A DNA stretch of 64,000 nt from Sinorhizobium sp. 6-70. Lineage in GTDB: Bacteria; Pseudomonadota; Alphaproteobacteria; Rhizobiales; Rhizobiaceae. This document shows positions 49,478-57,800 of this stretch, one piece after another. The stretch is taken from the NCBI RefSeq assembly GCF_030124375.1, contig NZ_JASKLS010000011.1, positions 159,207 through 223,206 on the forward strand, in the 5' to 3' direction. The stretch's first letter is position 1. Each line of letters opens with the position of its first letter. Position numbers and translations under genes: made by a program. The notes under the pieces are model-generated. The model was not told the DNA's origin, searched no databases, and was given only the letters and a program-made list of their open reading frames with translations.

Positions 49478-49554
49478 GCACCCGTAGCTCAGCTGGATAG
49501 AGCACCAGACTACGAATCTGGGGGTCAGGAGTTCGAATCTCTTCGGGTGCGCCA
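49478..49554 (+). tRNA. tRNA-Arg(ACG)
   Basis: Cloverleaf: acceptor GCACCCG / CGGGTGC, D arm GCTC-AGCTGGATA-GAGC, anticodon stem CCAGA / TCTGG with loop CTACGAA (anticodon ACG, first base expected to become inosine), T arm AGGAG-TTCGAAT-CTCTT, discriminator G and an encoded CCA. It reads CGU, CGC and CGA codons. No integrase or attachment-site duplicate was seen beside it. Confidence 0.97.
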
Positions 49555-49659
49555 TTTCCTTCGAATTGCATGTTTTCCAACCGTTTCCGTGGCGTCACTA
49601 CAGAGCCAGGAAGCAGCGATTCGCTTCTCCAGGCGATGCCCGAATAGCAGCGGGGAACC

Positions 49660-50475
49660 TCATCGTTTCTCACCGATGACGATCAAATATTCCCGACTGA
49701 TGTGGAGCCCGGCCTCGACCTGATAGTGCGCGTGATAGGCATCGACATCGCGCTTCAGCGCAGCCCGTTCGCGCCCGTTCAAGCCTTCATAAAGCGTCTG
49801 CAACGGCCCGAAGCCGCGCAGGTACCAGTTCCAGATTGATTCGACGCTTTCGTGATAGGCGTTGTTGGTGCCGTGTTCGAAAGTTAGTTTGAATTCCCGT
49901 CCGAGCAGGCCTTCGACATAGGCCGGATCGCCCCAAGACAGCGACGATTCCTTCGGTGGAGGCGCCTTCGTGTGAGCGCCGATTACAGCGAAGAAGCGGG
50001 CAACGGCGCCCGTCGGCGACCAAGTGGACATGCAGAGCCGTCCGCGTTTGCGGCAGACCCGCGCCAGTTCGCTGGCGGCGCGGCGATGGTCCCCGGCGAA
50101 GATCACCCCGAAGGTCGAGAGTATCTTGTCGAAGCTTTCGTCCGGGAAGGGCAGGTTCTCGGCATCGGCGACGCGGTAATCGATAGTCGGCTCGATGCCG
50201 GTCGAAAACCGGCGGGCAGCATCGATCAGATCGGCCGATATGTCGATCGCCGTGACGTTTGCGCCGAAACGCGCGGCATTGCGCGCGCTCCAGCCGGTGC
50301 CGGTCGCGACGTCGAGCACTTTGTCGCCGGGCTTCGGGCTCAATCGCTGGGCGGCGTGCGCCAGCGCGTCCGAGATCGCGAAGCTGACGAGGTCGTAGTG
50401 TCTGCCGCCCGCTCCCCAGATTGCCGCCTGATCGCGGTTGTGTTCCCGGATTCGCTCGCTGAGATGTTCCGACAT
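49660..50475 (-). CDS. SAM-dependent class I methyltransferase (UbiE/Methyltransf_11 type)
   Basis: Protein of 271 residues. SAM motif I is VLDVATGTGWSARNAARFGA near 49-68, motif II AIDISADL, then ADAENLPFPDESFDKILSTF near 103. The C-terminal half carries a substrate part with WNWYLRGFGPLQTLYEG. ATG 50475 is used because GAGGGTTTC precedes it; the longer frame adds a non-conserved leader. It is divergent from an HxlR-type regulator gene with 126 bases between, so local regulation is likely. Substrate unknown. Confidence 0.9.
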   Translation of the reverse strand: MSEHLSERIREHNRDQAAIWGAGGRHYDLVSFAISDALAHAAQRLSPKPGDKVLDVATGTGWSARNAARFGANVTAIDISADLIDAARRFSTGIEPTIDYRVADAENLPFPDESFDKILSTFGVIFAGDHRRAASELARVCRKRGRLCMSTWSPTGAVARFFAVIGAHTKAPPPKESSLSWGDPAYVEGLLGREFKLTFEHGTNNAYHESVESIWNWYLRGFGPLQTLYEGLNGRERAALKRDVDAYHAHYQVEAGLHISREYLIVIGEKR

Positions 50476-50601
50476 GAAACCCTCCCTCGGCTTTTGAGAG
50501 CGCCATTTCACCACTTGGAGGGCCTAGTGGCTACTTCACAATCTGTAGTGGGATCCCGATGCTGCCGGGTGTAAACTGCGCGCCGAAAGGAAGTGATCGT
50601 G

Positions 50602-51339
50602 ATGAGGAGCTACAACCAGTTCTGCCCGATCGCCAAGGCCGCCGAGATTTTTTGCGAGCGCTGGACGGCTTTGATCCTGCGCGACCTTGCGTTTGGCGCC
50701 ACCCGATTTTCCGAGTTGCAGCGCGGCGTGCCCCTGGCTTCGCCAACGCTTCTCTCGTCGCGGCTGAAGAAACTTGAGGCGGAGGGCATCATCGTCCGGT
50801 CCGTATCCGATGACGGGCGCGGCCCGACCTATCGGCTGACGCATGCCGGCAAGGAGTTTGTCCCGATCATCATGGCGCTCGGACAATGGGGCCAGCGATG
50901 GTCGCGCAGGACCTTGGCGGAGCACGAGATCGATCTCGGCCTGCTGCTCTGGGCGCTTCAAAAGGGCGCGCACCCTGAACTGTTCGGCACCGAACGCGTC
51001 GTCATACAATTCGAGCTCACGGACCAGGCGGAGAAGAAGCGCCACTGGTGGTTCCTCAATCAGGACGGCACCTGCGAACTCTGCCTGAAGCCGCCCGACC
51101 GCGACGCGCAGCTCTACGTCATCGTCTCTCTTTTGGACCTGACGCGAATTTGGCGTGGTGACCTGCCGTTTGCTTCGGCGCTCCACCACGGGGCGATAGA
51201 GGTGGACGGCAGCGGGAGGCTCCGCAAGTTGTTTCCGCTATGGCTCGGCGTCAGCCCGCTGGCCCATATACGATCCGAGCGGAGGGAGCCGTCGGCAGGC
51301 AGGCCACGGGTCGAGACGCCGCGCCACAAGGCCATTTAG
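50602..51339 (+). CDS. HxlR-family regulator fused to an SCP2-like domain
   Basis: Protein of 245 residues. The HxlR winged helix is at about 5-100: the N-terminal Cys8 (FCPIAKAAEIFCERW) is the conserved HxlR Cys, then FSELQRGVPLASPTLLSSRL and the wing GPTYRLTHAG. Residues about 125-235 look like an SCP2 sterol-carrier fold (VVIQFELTDQ, WWFLNQDG, VSLLDLTRIWRGDLPF, GAIEVDGSGRLRKLF), suggesting a hydrophobic ligand sensor. ATG 50602 lies 8 bases after AGGAAG; a GTG three codons earlier is less well placed. It probably controls the divergent methyltransferase. Confidence 0.9.
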   Translation: MRSYNQFCPIAKAAEIFCERWTALILRDLAFGATRFSELQRGVPLASPTLLSSRLKKLEAEGIIVRSVSDDGRGPTYRLTHAGKEFVPIIMALGQWGQRWSRRTLAEHEIDLGLLLWALQKGAHPELFGTERVVIQFELTDQAEKKRHWWFLNQDGTCELCLKPPDRDAQLYVIVSLLDLTRIWRGDLPFASALHHGAIEVDGSGRLRKLFPLWLGVSPLAHIRSERREPSAGRPRVETPRHKAI

Positions 51340-51364
51340 CGTCGGTCGAGCGATCGAAGCGCCG

Positions 51365-52042
51365 CTACCAGACGTAAGGGATCAGGCGATAGCGAACGCG
51401 CGCCGCATAGGCGTCATATCCGGCAAGGCCGGTCCGCAGCACCTTTTCCTCAATGCCGATGCGAACAGCGAGCAGCAGTGCGAACAGAACCACCGCCACG
51501 AGCCCCCACCAAGAGCCGAGGAGCAGCGACATTCCGGCAACGTAGAGGAGGCCGCCGCCATAGAGGGGATGGCGAACGTAGCGGTAGGGCCCGGTGGTGA
51601 CCACCCTTTGTCCCCGTTCCCTCTGGACCTTGACGACCGGCGCCGCGAAGCTGTTTTCCCTGAATGTCCAATAGTTGAGACCGATGGAGAGCAGCAGTGT
51701 CAAAGCGCCGACGCCCTGCACCCATGGCGGAACCGACGACCACCCGAACCGTACCGCATCGAGCGCCATGAACGCGAAAGAGCCGAACAGGAACAGAAAG
51801 ATGATCGTGAGGAGAATCTTGTCCGCGAAAGGCTGACCTTTCTGAATCGGCGCCGACAACCGTTCTTTGAGAAGTGCCGGATCATGCCGGGCGAGCGACC
51901 GTCCGGCGATCAGAGAGACCGCCAGCATCACCGCGAGGAAAACCCATCCGGCCGGCCAGGCGACGGTTCCGGCCGATGCAAAGAGCACAGCTCCAATGAT
52001 TGCCAACCAGATGACGGTTTGCACGACCAGCCTGACGATCAT
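51365..52042 (-). CDS. Isoprenylcysteine carboxyl methyltransferase-like (ICMT/PEMT-type) membrane protein
   Basis: Protein of 225 residues with about six hydrophobic segments and the ICMT-type signature GPYRYVRHPLYGGGLLYVAG near 158-177, then RIGIEEKVLRTGLAGYDAYA. Bacterial members methylate small lipids or thiols rather than prenylated proteins. ATG 52042 follows GGAG with good spacing; the frame extends 22 codons further but that part reads into a RIME element. It is convergent with the HxlR gene. Confidence 0.87.
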   Translation of the reverse strand: MIVRLVVQTVIWLAIIGAVLFASAGTVAWPAGWVFLAVMLAVSLIAGRSLARHDPALLKERLSAPIQKGQPFADKILLTIIFLFLFGSFAFMALDAVRFGWSSVPPWVQGVGALTLLLSIGLNYWTFRENSFAAPVVKVQRERGQRVVTTGPYRYVRHPLYGGGLLYVAGMSLLLGSWWGLVAVVLFALLLAVRIGIEEKVLRTGLAGYDAYAARVRYRLIPYVW

Positions 52043-52071
52043 GGGCACGCTCCAGATGATCGGGGACGCCC

Positions 52072-52147
52072 ACAGCGCCGCGCGTCTTATCAGGCGCGCA
52101 AAGGGCACTGTAGCACTTTGAATTGCTTGTATGTTTCCTTAATTAAG
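52072..52147 (-). repeat. Truncated RIME1-like element (reverse orientation)
   Basis: ACAGCGCCGCGCGTCTTATC through GTAGCACTTTGAATTGC and the first arm TTGTATGTTTCCTTAA. The second arm of the left palindrome is missing. The stretch 52148-52382 to its right shows no gene. Confidence 0.8.
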
Positions 52148-52382
52148 ATGCGATGGCTCTTGAGATAGTGCCGCCGCCCGGGATCGCAACCCTCCCTTGT
52201 GCGACATTCCCCTGTCGCGACATCCCATAGTGCGGGTAAATCACGGCTCTATGCCGACGATTCTGCGTGGATGGCAGTTCGCCTTCACGCTGTCGTGTGC
52301 GGGCATCGCCTTAACAACGGTTTGCCAGGTCCCCATATGAACAGAGTGCTTCCCGGCGTCGTCTGCCGGGAAGGAGGGTTGT

Positions 52383-52478
52383 ATGTATCGTTATATGATG
52401 AAGGAACTCATGCTTGTCATCGTCGGGCTGGCTGTCTTCGCGACGTTGATCCTGCTGATCCTTTTGCAGACATTGTGA
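52383..52478 (+). CDS. Small single-pass membrane protein, 31 residues
   Basis: ATG 52383 lies 6 bases after a perfect AAGGAGG (52371-52376 region). The frame encodes MYRYMMKELMLVIVGLAVFA followed by a Thr-Leu-Ile-rich end, Gln-Thr-Leu and stop TGA. Residues about 9-28 form one hydrophobic helix with a positively charged/aromatic N-terminus. The stop is 10 bases from the convergent DUF1810 gene end. The reading is supported by the unusually good ribosome site and the coherent TM helix; conservation was not tested. Function unknown; small membrane peptides often modulate transporters or oxidases. Confidence 0.65.
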   Translation: MYRYMMKELMLVIVGLAVFATLILLILLQTL

Positions 52479-52488
52479 AGACGCCGGC

Positions 52489-52917
52489 TCAGCCCTTGCC
52501 GAGCTTTTCAAGCGTCCTCGGATCCCTTTCTCCGTCGAAATAGCGGTCGAGCGCCCTTGCGAAGACGCCGACCGTCGGGGCGGCTCTTTCGAACAGCGTC
52601 ATGGACGAGCGAAACTTGAGGTCGTCCGGCCGCCCGAAGATCTCGAGCGCGGATCGGCCCTGAACGGCATTGACCGCCTCCGTGCACTCGAGAATGCGGT
52701 GGCCGAGGAGCGGATGGCGCAGATAGGCCCGCGCCTCGTCCAGGTTCGCAAGCGCATAATATTGCGCCGTCGGTGAATGGCCGAGGCCCTCGATCTGCGG
52801 AAAGATGAACCACATCCAATGGGTTCGCTTGGCGCCGGCGGTGAGTTCCGCGAGCGCGGCGCGATACGTGCTTTCCTGCGCTTTTACGAAGCGTTCAAGA
52901 TCGAAGGCCTCTTGCAT
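52489..52917 (-). CDS. DUF1810 family protein
   Basis: Soluble protein of 142 residues with the DUF1810 pattern: DLERFVKAQESTYRAALAEL at the start, THWMWFIFPQIEGLGHSPTA near 33-52, YALANLDEARAYLRHPLLG, and SMTLFERAAP near 105. The family is widespread and of unknown function. ATG 52917 is preceded by GGAAGGCGGAG. The aldo/keto reductase gene lies upstream on the same strand with about 40 bases between its stop and this start, so they may be co-transcribed. Confidence 0.9.
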   Translation of the reverse strand: MQEAFDLERFVKAQESTYRAALAELTAGAKRTHWMWFIFPQIEGLGHSPTAQYYALANLDEARAYLRHPLLGHRILECTEAVNAVQGRSALEIFGRPDDLKFRSSMTLFERAAPTVGVFARALDRYFDGERDPRTLEKLGKG

Positions 52918-52959
52918 CTCCGCCTTCCTTCCGACACCCCCCGCGGAGCGCCGGTCACC

Positions 52960-53946
52960 CTACCATCTATGATGAACATGAACCTTGATCAGCCGCTCGT
53001 AAAGCGCGGCGATCGCGGCCATGGTCGCGTCGTCGAGCGCCGGGAGCGCGCTTGCTGCGGCGTTCGACTGCGCCTGCGCCTCGTTGCGGGCGCCGGGGAT
53101 CACGACGGAAGCGGCCGGCTGCTCCAGGATCCATCGAAGCGCGAATTGGGCCATTGGCACGTTGGCCGGCACCAGTGCGCGCAACTCTTCCACCGCTTCG
53201 AGTGCCACGTCGAAAGGCACGCCGGCGAAGGTTTCACCGACGTCGAAGGCTTCGCCATGGCGGTTGAAATTGCGGTGGTCGTCAGCCGCGAAGACCGTTT
53301 CCTTGCTGATCTTGCCCGTGAGCAGACCCGAGGCGAGGGGAACGCGCACGATGACGCCGACATTTTTCTTCCGTGCCTCGGTGAAGAACAATTCCTGCGG
53401 GCGCTGGCGGAAGATGTTGTAGATGATCTGAACCGTCGCGACGCCCGGATATTCGATCGCCTTCAGCGCCTCCTCGACCTTCTCGACCGAGACACCGTAG
53501 TGGCGGATCTTGCCCTTGGCGACCAGCCGGTCGAGCGCCTCGAAGACATCCGGATGATAATAGACCTCCGTCGGCGGGCAGTGGAGCTGCACCAGATCGA
53601 GCGCATCGACGCCGAGATTCTTCAGGCTGCGGTCAATGAACGCCTCGACATTGGCGGCCGTATAGCCGTCGGCGACATGCGGATTGAGCCGTCGGCCGGC
53701 CTTGGTGGCGACGAACGGCTTCTGTCCGCCGCGCTCCCTCAGCACTGCCGCGATGATCTTTTCCGAACGCCCATCGCCATAGACGTCGGCCGTGTCGATG
53801 AAGGTGACGCCACTGTCGAGCGCGGCGTGAAGCGCGTGCTTGCCGTCCTCTTCGCTGACGTCGCCCCAGGCGCCGCCGATCTGCCAGGCGCCAAAGCCGA
53901 TTTCCGAAATCGCTGCGCCCGTTCGTCCCAAAACTCTGGTTTTCAT
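52960..53946 (-). CDS. Aldo/keto reductase
   Basis: NADPH-dependent oxidoreductase of 328 residues. It begins MKTRVLGRTGAAISEIGFGA. The catalytic tetrad is traceable: Asp and Tyr in DTADVYGDGRSE near 53-64, Lys in ATKAGRRLN near 84, His in VQLHCPP near 124. The C-terminal NADP-binding part has VVIPGARNEAQAQSN. It resembles the YajO/AKR12-type branch. ATG 53946 follows GAGGACATCGAA. The longer open frame upstream is only antisense coding space. Confidence 0.93.
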   Translation of the reverse strand: MKTRVLGRTGAAISEIGFGAWQIGGAWGDVSEEDGKHALHAALDSGVTFIDTADVYGDGRSEKIIAAVLRERGGQKPFVATKAGRRLNPHVADGYTAANVEAFIDRSLKNLGVDALDLVQLHCPPTEVYYHPDVFEALDRLVAKGKIRHYGVSVEKVEEALKAIEYPGVATVQIIYNIFRQRPQELFFTEARKKNVGVIVRVPLASGLLTGKISKETVFAADDHRNFNRHGEAFDVGETFAGVPFDVALEAVEELRALVPANVPMAQFALRWILEQPAASVVIPGARNEAQAQSNAAASALPALDDATMAAIAALYERLIKVHVHHRW

Positions 53947-54011
53947 TTCGATGTCCTCGTCCTGTTCTGCGTCGGCGTGATTTCTATGATGATTGCGGCG
54001 TGTTCGGAAGT

Positions 54012-54596
54012 TCAATCTTCGAGCGAGACGATCGCCTTGCCGCGACTGAGATCGGTAACGAGGACGAGGACCTCCGCCGCGATGTCCTTGCGCATCTCGA
54101 CCGTCAGGACCGCCCCGGTATCCGTGAATGTTTCTCCGGCGACCGCTACGCCACGGGCCGTTAGCCGCGCCTTGACCAGGGCAAGATCGGCAAAGTCGCA
54201 GACGATCGTGGCGCGCTGCGTGTCGACGAGTTCGACCTTTTCCGCTGCCCTCAGACAGAGTGCCGCAGTGCCGCCATAGGCGCGGATCAGCCCGCCGCTT
54301 CCAAGCAGGACGCCGCCGAACCACCGGGTGACGACGACCGCGACGCGATCGAGCGATTGGCCGTCGATCGCCGCAAGGATAGGCTTGCCCGCCGTGCCGC
54401 TGGGTTCCCCATCGTCACTGAACCGATAGGTCTGGCCGATGCGCCAGGCCCAGCAATTGTGATTGGCGGTCGGGTCGGAATGCGCGGCCAGAAAGGCTCT
54501 CGCCGATTGCTCCTCCTCGATCGCGCCGGCGATCGCCAGGAACCGGCTTTTCTTGATTTCCTGTGTCGAGGTCTCGATGCGCTGGAGCGTGAACAT
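54012..54596 (-). CDS. YigZ/IMPACT (UPF0029) family protein
   Basis: Protein of 194 residues. The N-terminal UPF0029 domain has KSRFLAIAGAIEEEQSARAF, NHNCWAWRIGQTYRFSDDGE near 45-64 and the GTAGKPILAAIDG motif near 67. The C-terminal ferredoxin-like YigZ domain follows at about 130-190. E. coli YigZ and mammalian IMPACT are linked to translation control; the bacterial role is unproven. The gene lies upstream of the aldo/keto reductase with 65 bases between. Confidence 0.92.
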   Translation of the reverse strand: MFTLQRIETSTQEIKKSRFLAIAGAIEEEQSARAFLAAHSDPTANHNCWAWRIGQTYRFSDDGEPSGTAGKPILAAIDGQSLDRVAVVVTRWFGGVLLGSGGLIRAYGGTAALCLRAAEKVELVDTQRATIVCDFADLALVKARLTARGVAVAGETFTDTGAVLTVEMRKDIAAEVLVLVTDLSRGKAIVSLED

Positions 54597-54657
54597 CCGC
54601 TGCTTCCGTTTTTCTGGCGGTGATAGCGGATTGGTAATGCTTCGTCATCTGTCACGG

Positions 54658-54808
54658 CCCCTCATCCGCCTGCCGGCACCTTCTCCCCGCAGGCGGCGAG
54701 AAGGGACTTGCGGCACCGCCTTGCCCTCTGCAAAGCCGCAGAGTGATGTCGTCCAGGGCAGGCACGTCCCCTCTCCCCGCAAGCGGGGAGAGGGTTAGGG
54801 TGAGGGGC
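54658..54808. repeat. Full RIME2-like palindromic element after putA
   Basis: CCCCTCATCCGCCTGCCGGC, CACCTTCTCCCCGCAGGCGG, and at the right GGGGAGAGGGTTAGGGTGAG; outer arms CCCCTCA / TGAGGGG are complementary. It lies 13 bases from the putA stop and so is a likely transcript end. Confidence 0.8.
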
Positions 54809-54821
54809 AAATCGATGCTCC

Positions 54822-57800
54822 TTAACCGATCGCCATCAGACTGGCGTTGCCGCCGGCGGCGGCAGTGTTGATGGAGGTCGAAACCTCTTCCAGGAGCCAG
54901 TTGAAGCAATAGGCGTCCGGATTGCGAGCGATCTCTTCTTTCGATGCAGCCTGGACGAGCACCAGCGGACCGGGTAGGGCCGCGATCGCCTTGTTGACGA
55001 CGCGGATGCGTTCGGCGTCGCCCTCGACGAGGGCGCCGGCAAAGGGACCGTCGGCCGCCCAGTCCTTCGACCAGGAGACGCGCAGTGCGACGCCATGCGG
55101 AAGGTCCTTGAGCGACGGCTGCAAGCCGGAGGCGGCGTCGATGACGACACTGTTGCCGGTCGCCAGCGCTGCGGCGAGTTGATGGTAGAGACCCGTCTCT
55201 GTCTCAGGCACGAGCAGGATCCGGCCGCGCGGGTGGAGCGCATAAAGATTGCGCTCGCCGACCGGGCCTGGCAGCTCCAGCTCGAGCCCGAGTGCCGAGG
55301 TGCTGCCGGCGTTGCGCGCCGCATCCGCTTCGGTCTTCGCACCACGGCCATCGAGCCACCTGGAGAAGTCGAGAAGGGCAGGGTCCGTATGAACGGAGCT
55401 ATGCTGCGGCGGCACTGGCGCCGTCGTCACCAGCCGGCCGAGATAGAGCGGGCCGCCCGCCTTCGGACCGGTGCCGGAAAGGCCGCGTCCGCCGAAGGGT
55501 TGCACGCCGACGACCGCGCCGATGATATTGCGGTTGACGTAGAGGTTGCCGGCCTTCACGCGGCTCGTCACATGCGCGATCGTCTCGTCGAGGCGCGTGT
55601 GGAGCCCGAAGGTCAGGCCGTAGCCGGTGGCGTTGATGTCATCGACCAGCCGGTCGAGATCGTCGCGGCGGTACCGGATGACGTGCAACACTGGCCCGAA
55701 GACCTCACGCTTGAGATCGGAGAGTTTCTTAAGCTCGATGATCGTCGGCGGCACGAAGGTGCCCTGATCCGTCTCGGCGGCAAGACCGATCTGCTCCACC
55801 TTGCGGCCGAGCCCGCGCATCGCATCGATGTGCTTCTCGATGATGCCCTTCGCCTCGGCAGTAATGACCGGACCGACATCGACGGAAAGGCGGTCGGTGC
55901 GGCCGATGTTCAGTTCGTGCAGCGCACCCTTCAGCATGGCAAGCGTGCGATCGGCAACGTCCTCCTGCAGGCAGAGCACGCGCAGCGCCGAGCAGCGCTG
56001 GCCGGCGCTGTCGAAGGCCGATGCGATCACGTCGCCGACCACCTGCTCGGCAAGCGCCGAGGAATCCACGATCAAAGCGTTCTGGCCGCCGGTCTCGGCG
56101 ATCAGCGGGATCGGTCGTCCGGCAGGCGAAAGCCGGTCGGAAAGTTGCGCCTGAATGAGCCGCGCGACCTCGGTCGAGCCGGTGAACATTACGCCGGCAA
56201 TCTCCGGTGCCGCAACCAGCGCCGCGCCGACGCGGCCGTCGCCGGGCAGAAGCTGCAGCACGTTGGCCGGAATGCCCGCCTCGTGCAGAAGGCGCACGCC
56301 TTCGGCCGCGATCAACGGCGTTTCCTCGGCGGGCTTGGCGAGCACCGGGTTGCCCGCGACGAGTGCTGCGGCAATCTGGCCGGTGAAGATCGCCAGCGGG
56401 AAGTTCCAGGGGCTGATGCAGACGATCGGGCCGAGCGGCCTGTGTGCCGGGCCGAGCGTGCGGCGCGTCTGTTCGGCGTAGTAGCGCAGGAAGTCGATTG
56501 CCTCGCGCACTTCGGCGATCGCGTTCGGCAGTGACTTGCCAGCCTCGCGGGCGATCAGCCCGAGCAGCGTCGGCATGCGCGCCTGCATCAGGTCGGCCGC
56601 ACGATCGAGGCAGGCGGCCCGTTCCGCCGGAGCAACCGCGGACCACGCTTCGGCAGCCTCGAGCGCGAGGCGGGCCGCGCGCTTCGCATCCTCGTCCGAC
56701 GTTTCCGTCACCGAGCCGACGATGTCACGGTGGTCGCCGGGGTTGACGACCGGGCGGGTTTCGCCCGAGGCCGCGCCGGTCGCAAGCTGCGGAACGGAGG
56801 TCCAGGCAGTCGCAGCGCTTGCCTTCAATGCTTCCGTCAGCGATGCGAGGCTGTCTTCATTCGAGAGATCGAGGCCGGCGGAATTGGTGCGGGCCTCGCC
56901 AAAGAGCTTGGCCGGAAAGGCGATCTGATCGTGCTTCGCGCCGACCACCGGCATGGCGCGGACGATTTCGACGGGATCGGCGGTAAGCTCGTCGACGGAG
57001 ACCTTCGGGTCGGCGATGCGGTTGACGAAGGAGGAGTTTGCGCCGTTTTCGAGCAGGCGGCGGACGAGATAGGCAAGCAGCGTTTCATGCGTGCCGACCG
57101 GCGCATAGATGCGGCAAGGACGATCGAGATTGCCGCGGCCGACGACCTCGTCATAGAGCGGCTCGCCCATGCCGTGCAGGCACTGGAACTCGTATTTGCC
57201 GACCTGAAAATCCTTGCCGGCCATATGGTAGATCGTGGCGAGCGTCTGCGCGTTGTGGGTAGCAAACTGCGGGAAGATCACGTCGGTCGCCGAGAGCAGC
57301 TTGCGGGCGCAGGCGACATAGGAAACGTCGGTATGGATCTTGCGGGTAAAGACCGGGAAATCTTCAAGCCCGTCGAGTTGGGCGCGCTTGATCTCGGCAT
57401 CCCAATAGGCGCCCTTGACGAGGCGCACCATGATGCGCCGGCCCGAGCGGCGCGCGAGGTCGATGATGAAATCCAGAACGAAGGGGCAGCGCTTGCCGTA
57501 GGCCTGCACGACGAAGCCCATGCCGTTCCAGCCGGAAAGGTCGGCGTCGAGGCAAAGTTCTTCCAGGAGATCGAGCGACAGCTCCAGCCGGTCGGCTTCC
57601 TCGGCGTCGATGTTGAGGCCGATGTCGTATTTCTTGGCGATGAGCGCGAGCGCCTTAACCTTCGGCAGCAATTCGCCCATGACGCGGGAGGCCTGCGCGC
57701 GGGTATAGCGCGGGTGGAGCGCAGAGAGCTTGATCGAGATGCCGGGGCCTTCGTAGATGCCGCGCCCGGCCGAAGCCTTGCCGATCGCATGGATAGCGGC

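Noticed and set aside
49478..49660. tRNA-Arg as an integration site for a mobile island
   Set aside because: No integrase, no repeated tRNA 3' end and no composition shift were seen within the window on either side.
9881..52147. CRISPR array suggested by many similar repeats
   Set aside because: Copies are scattered kilobases apart, in both orientations and without regular spacers; they are intergenic palindromic mosaics.
52199..52543. Plus-strand frame of 114 codons covering the small membrane peptide region
   Set aside because: Its sequence is unstructured and its end overlaps the DUF1810 gene antisense; the 31-codon frame with the strong ribosome site explains the same DNA better.
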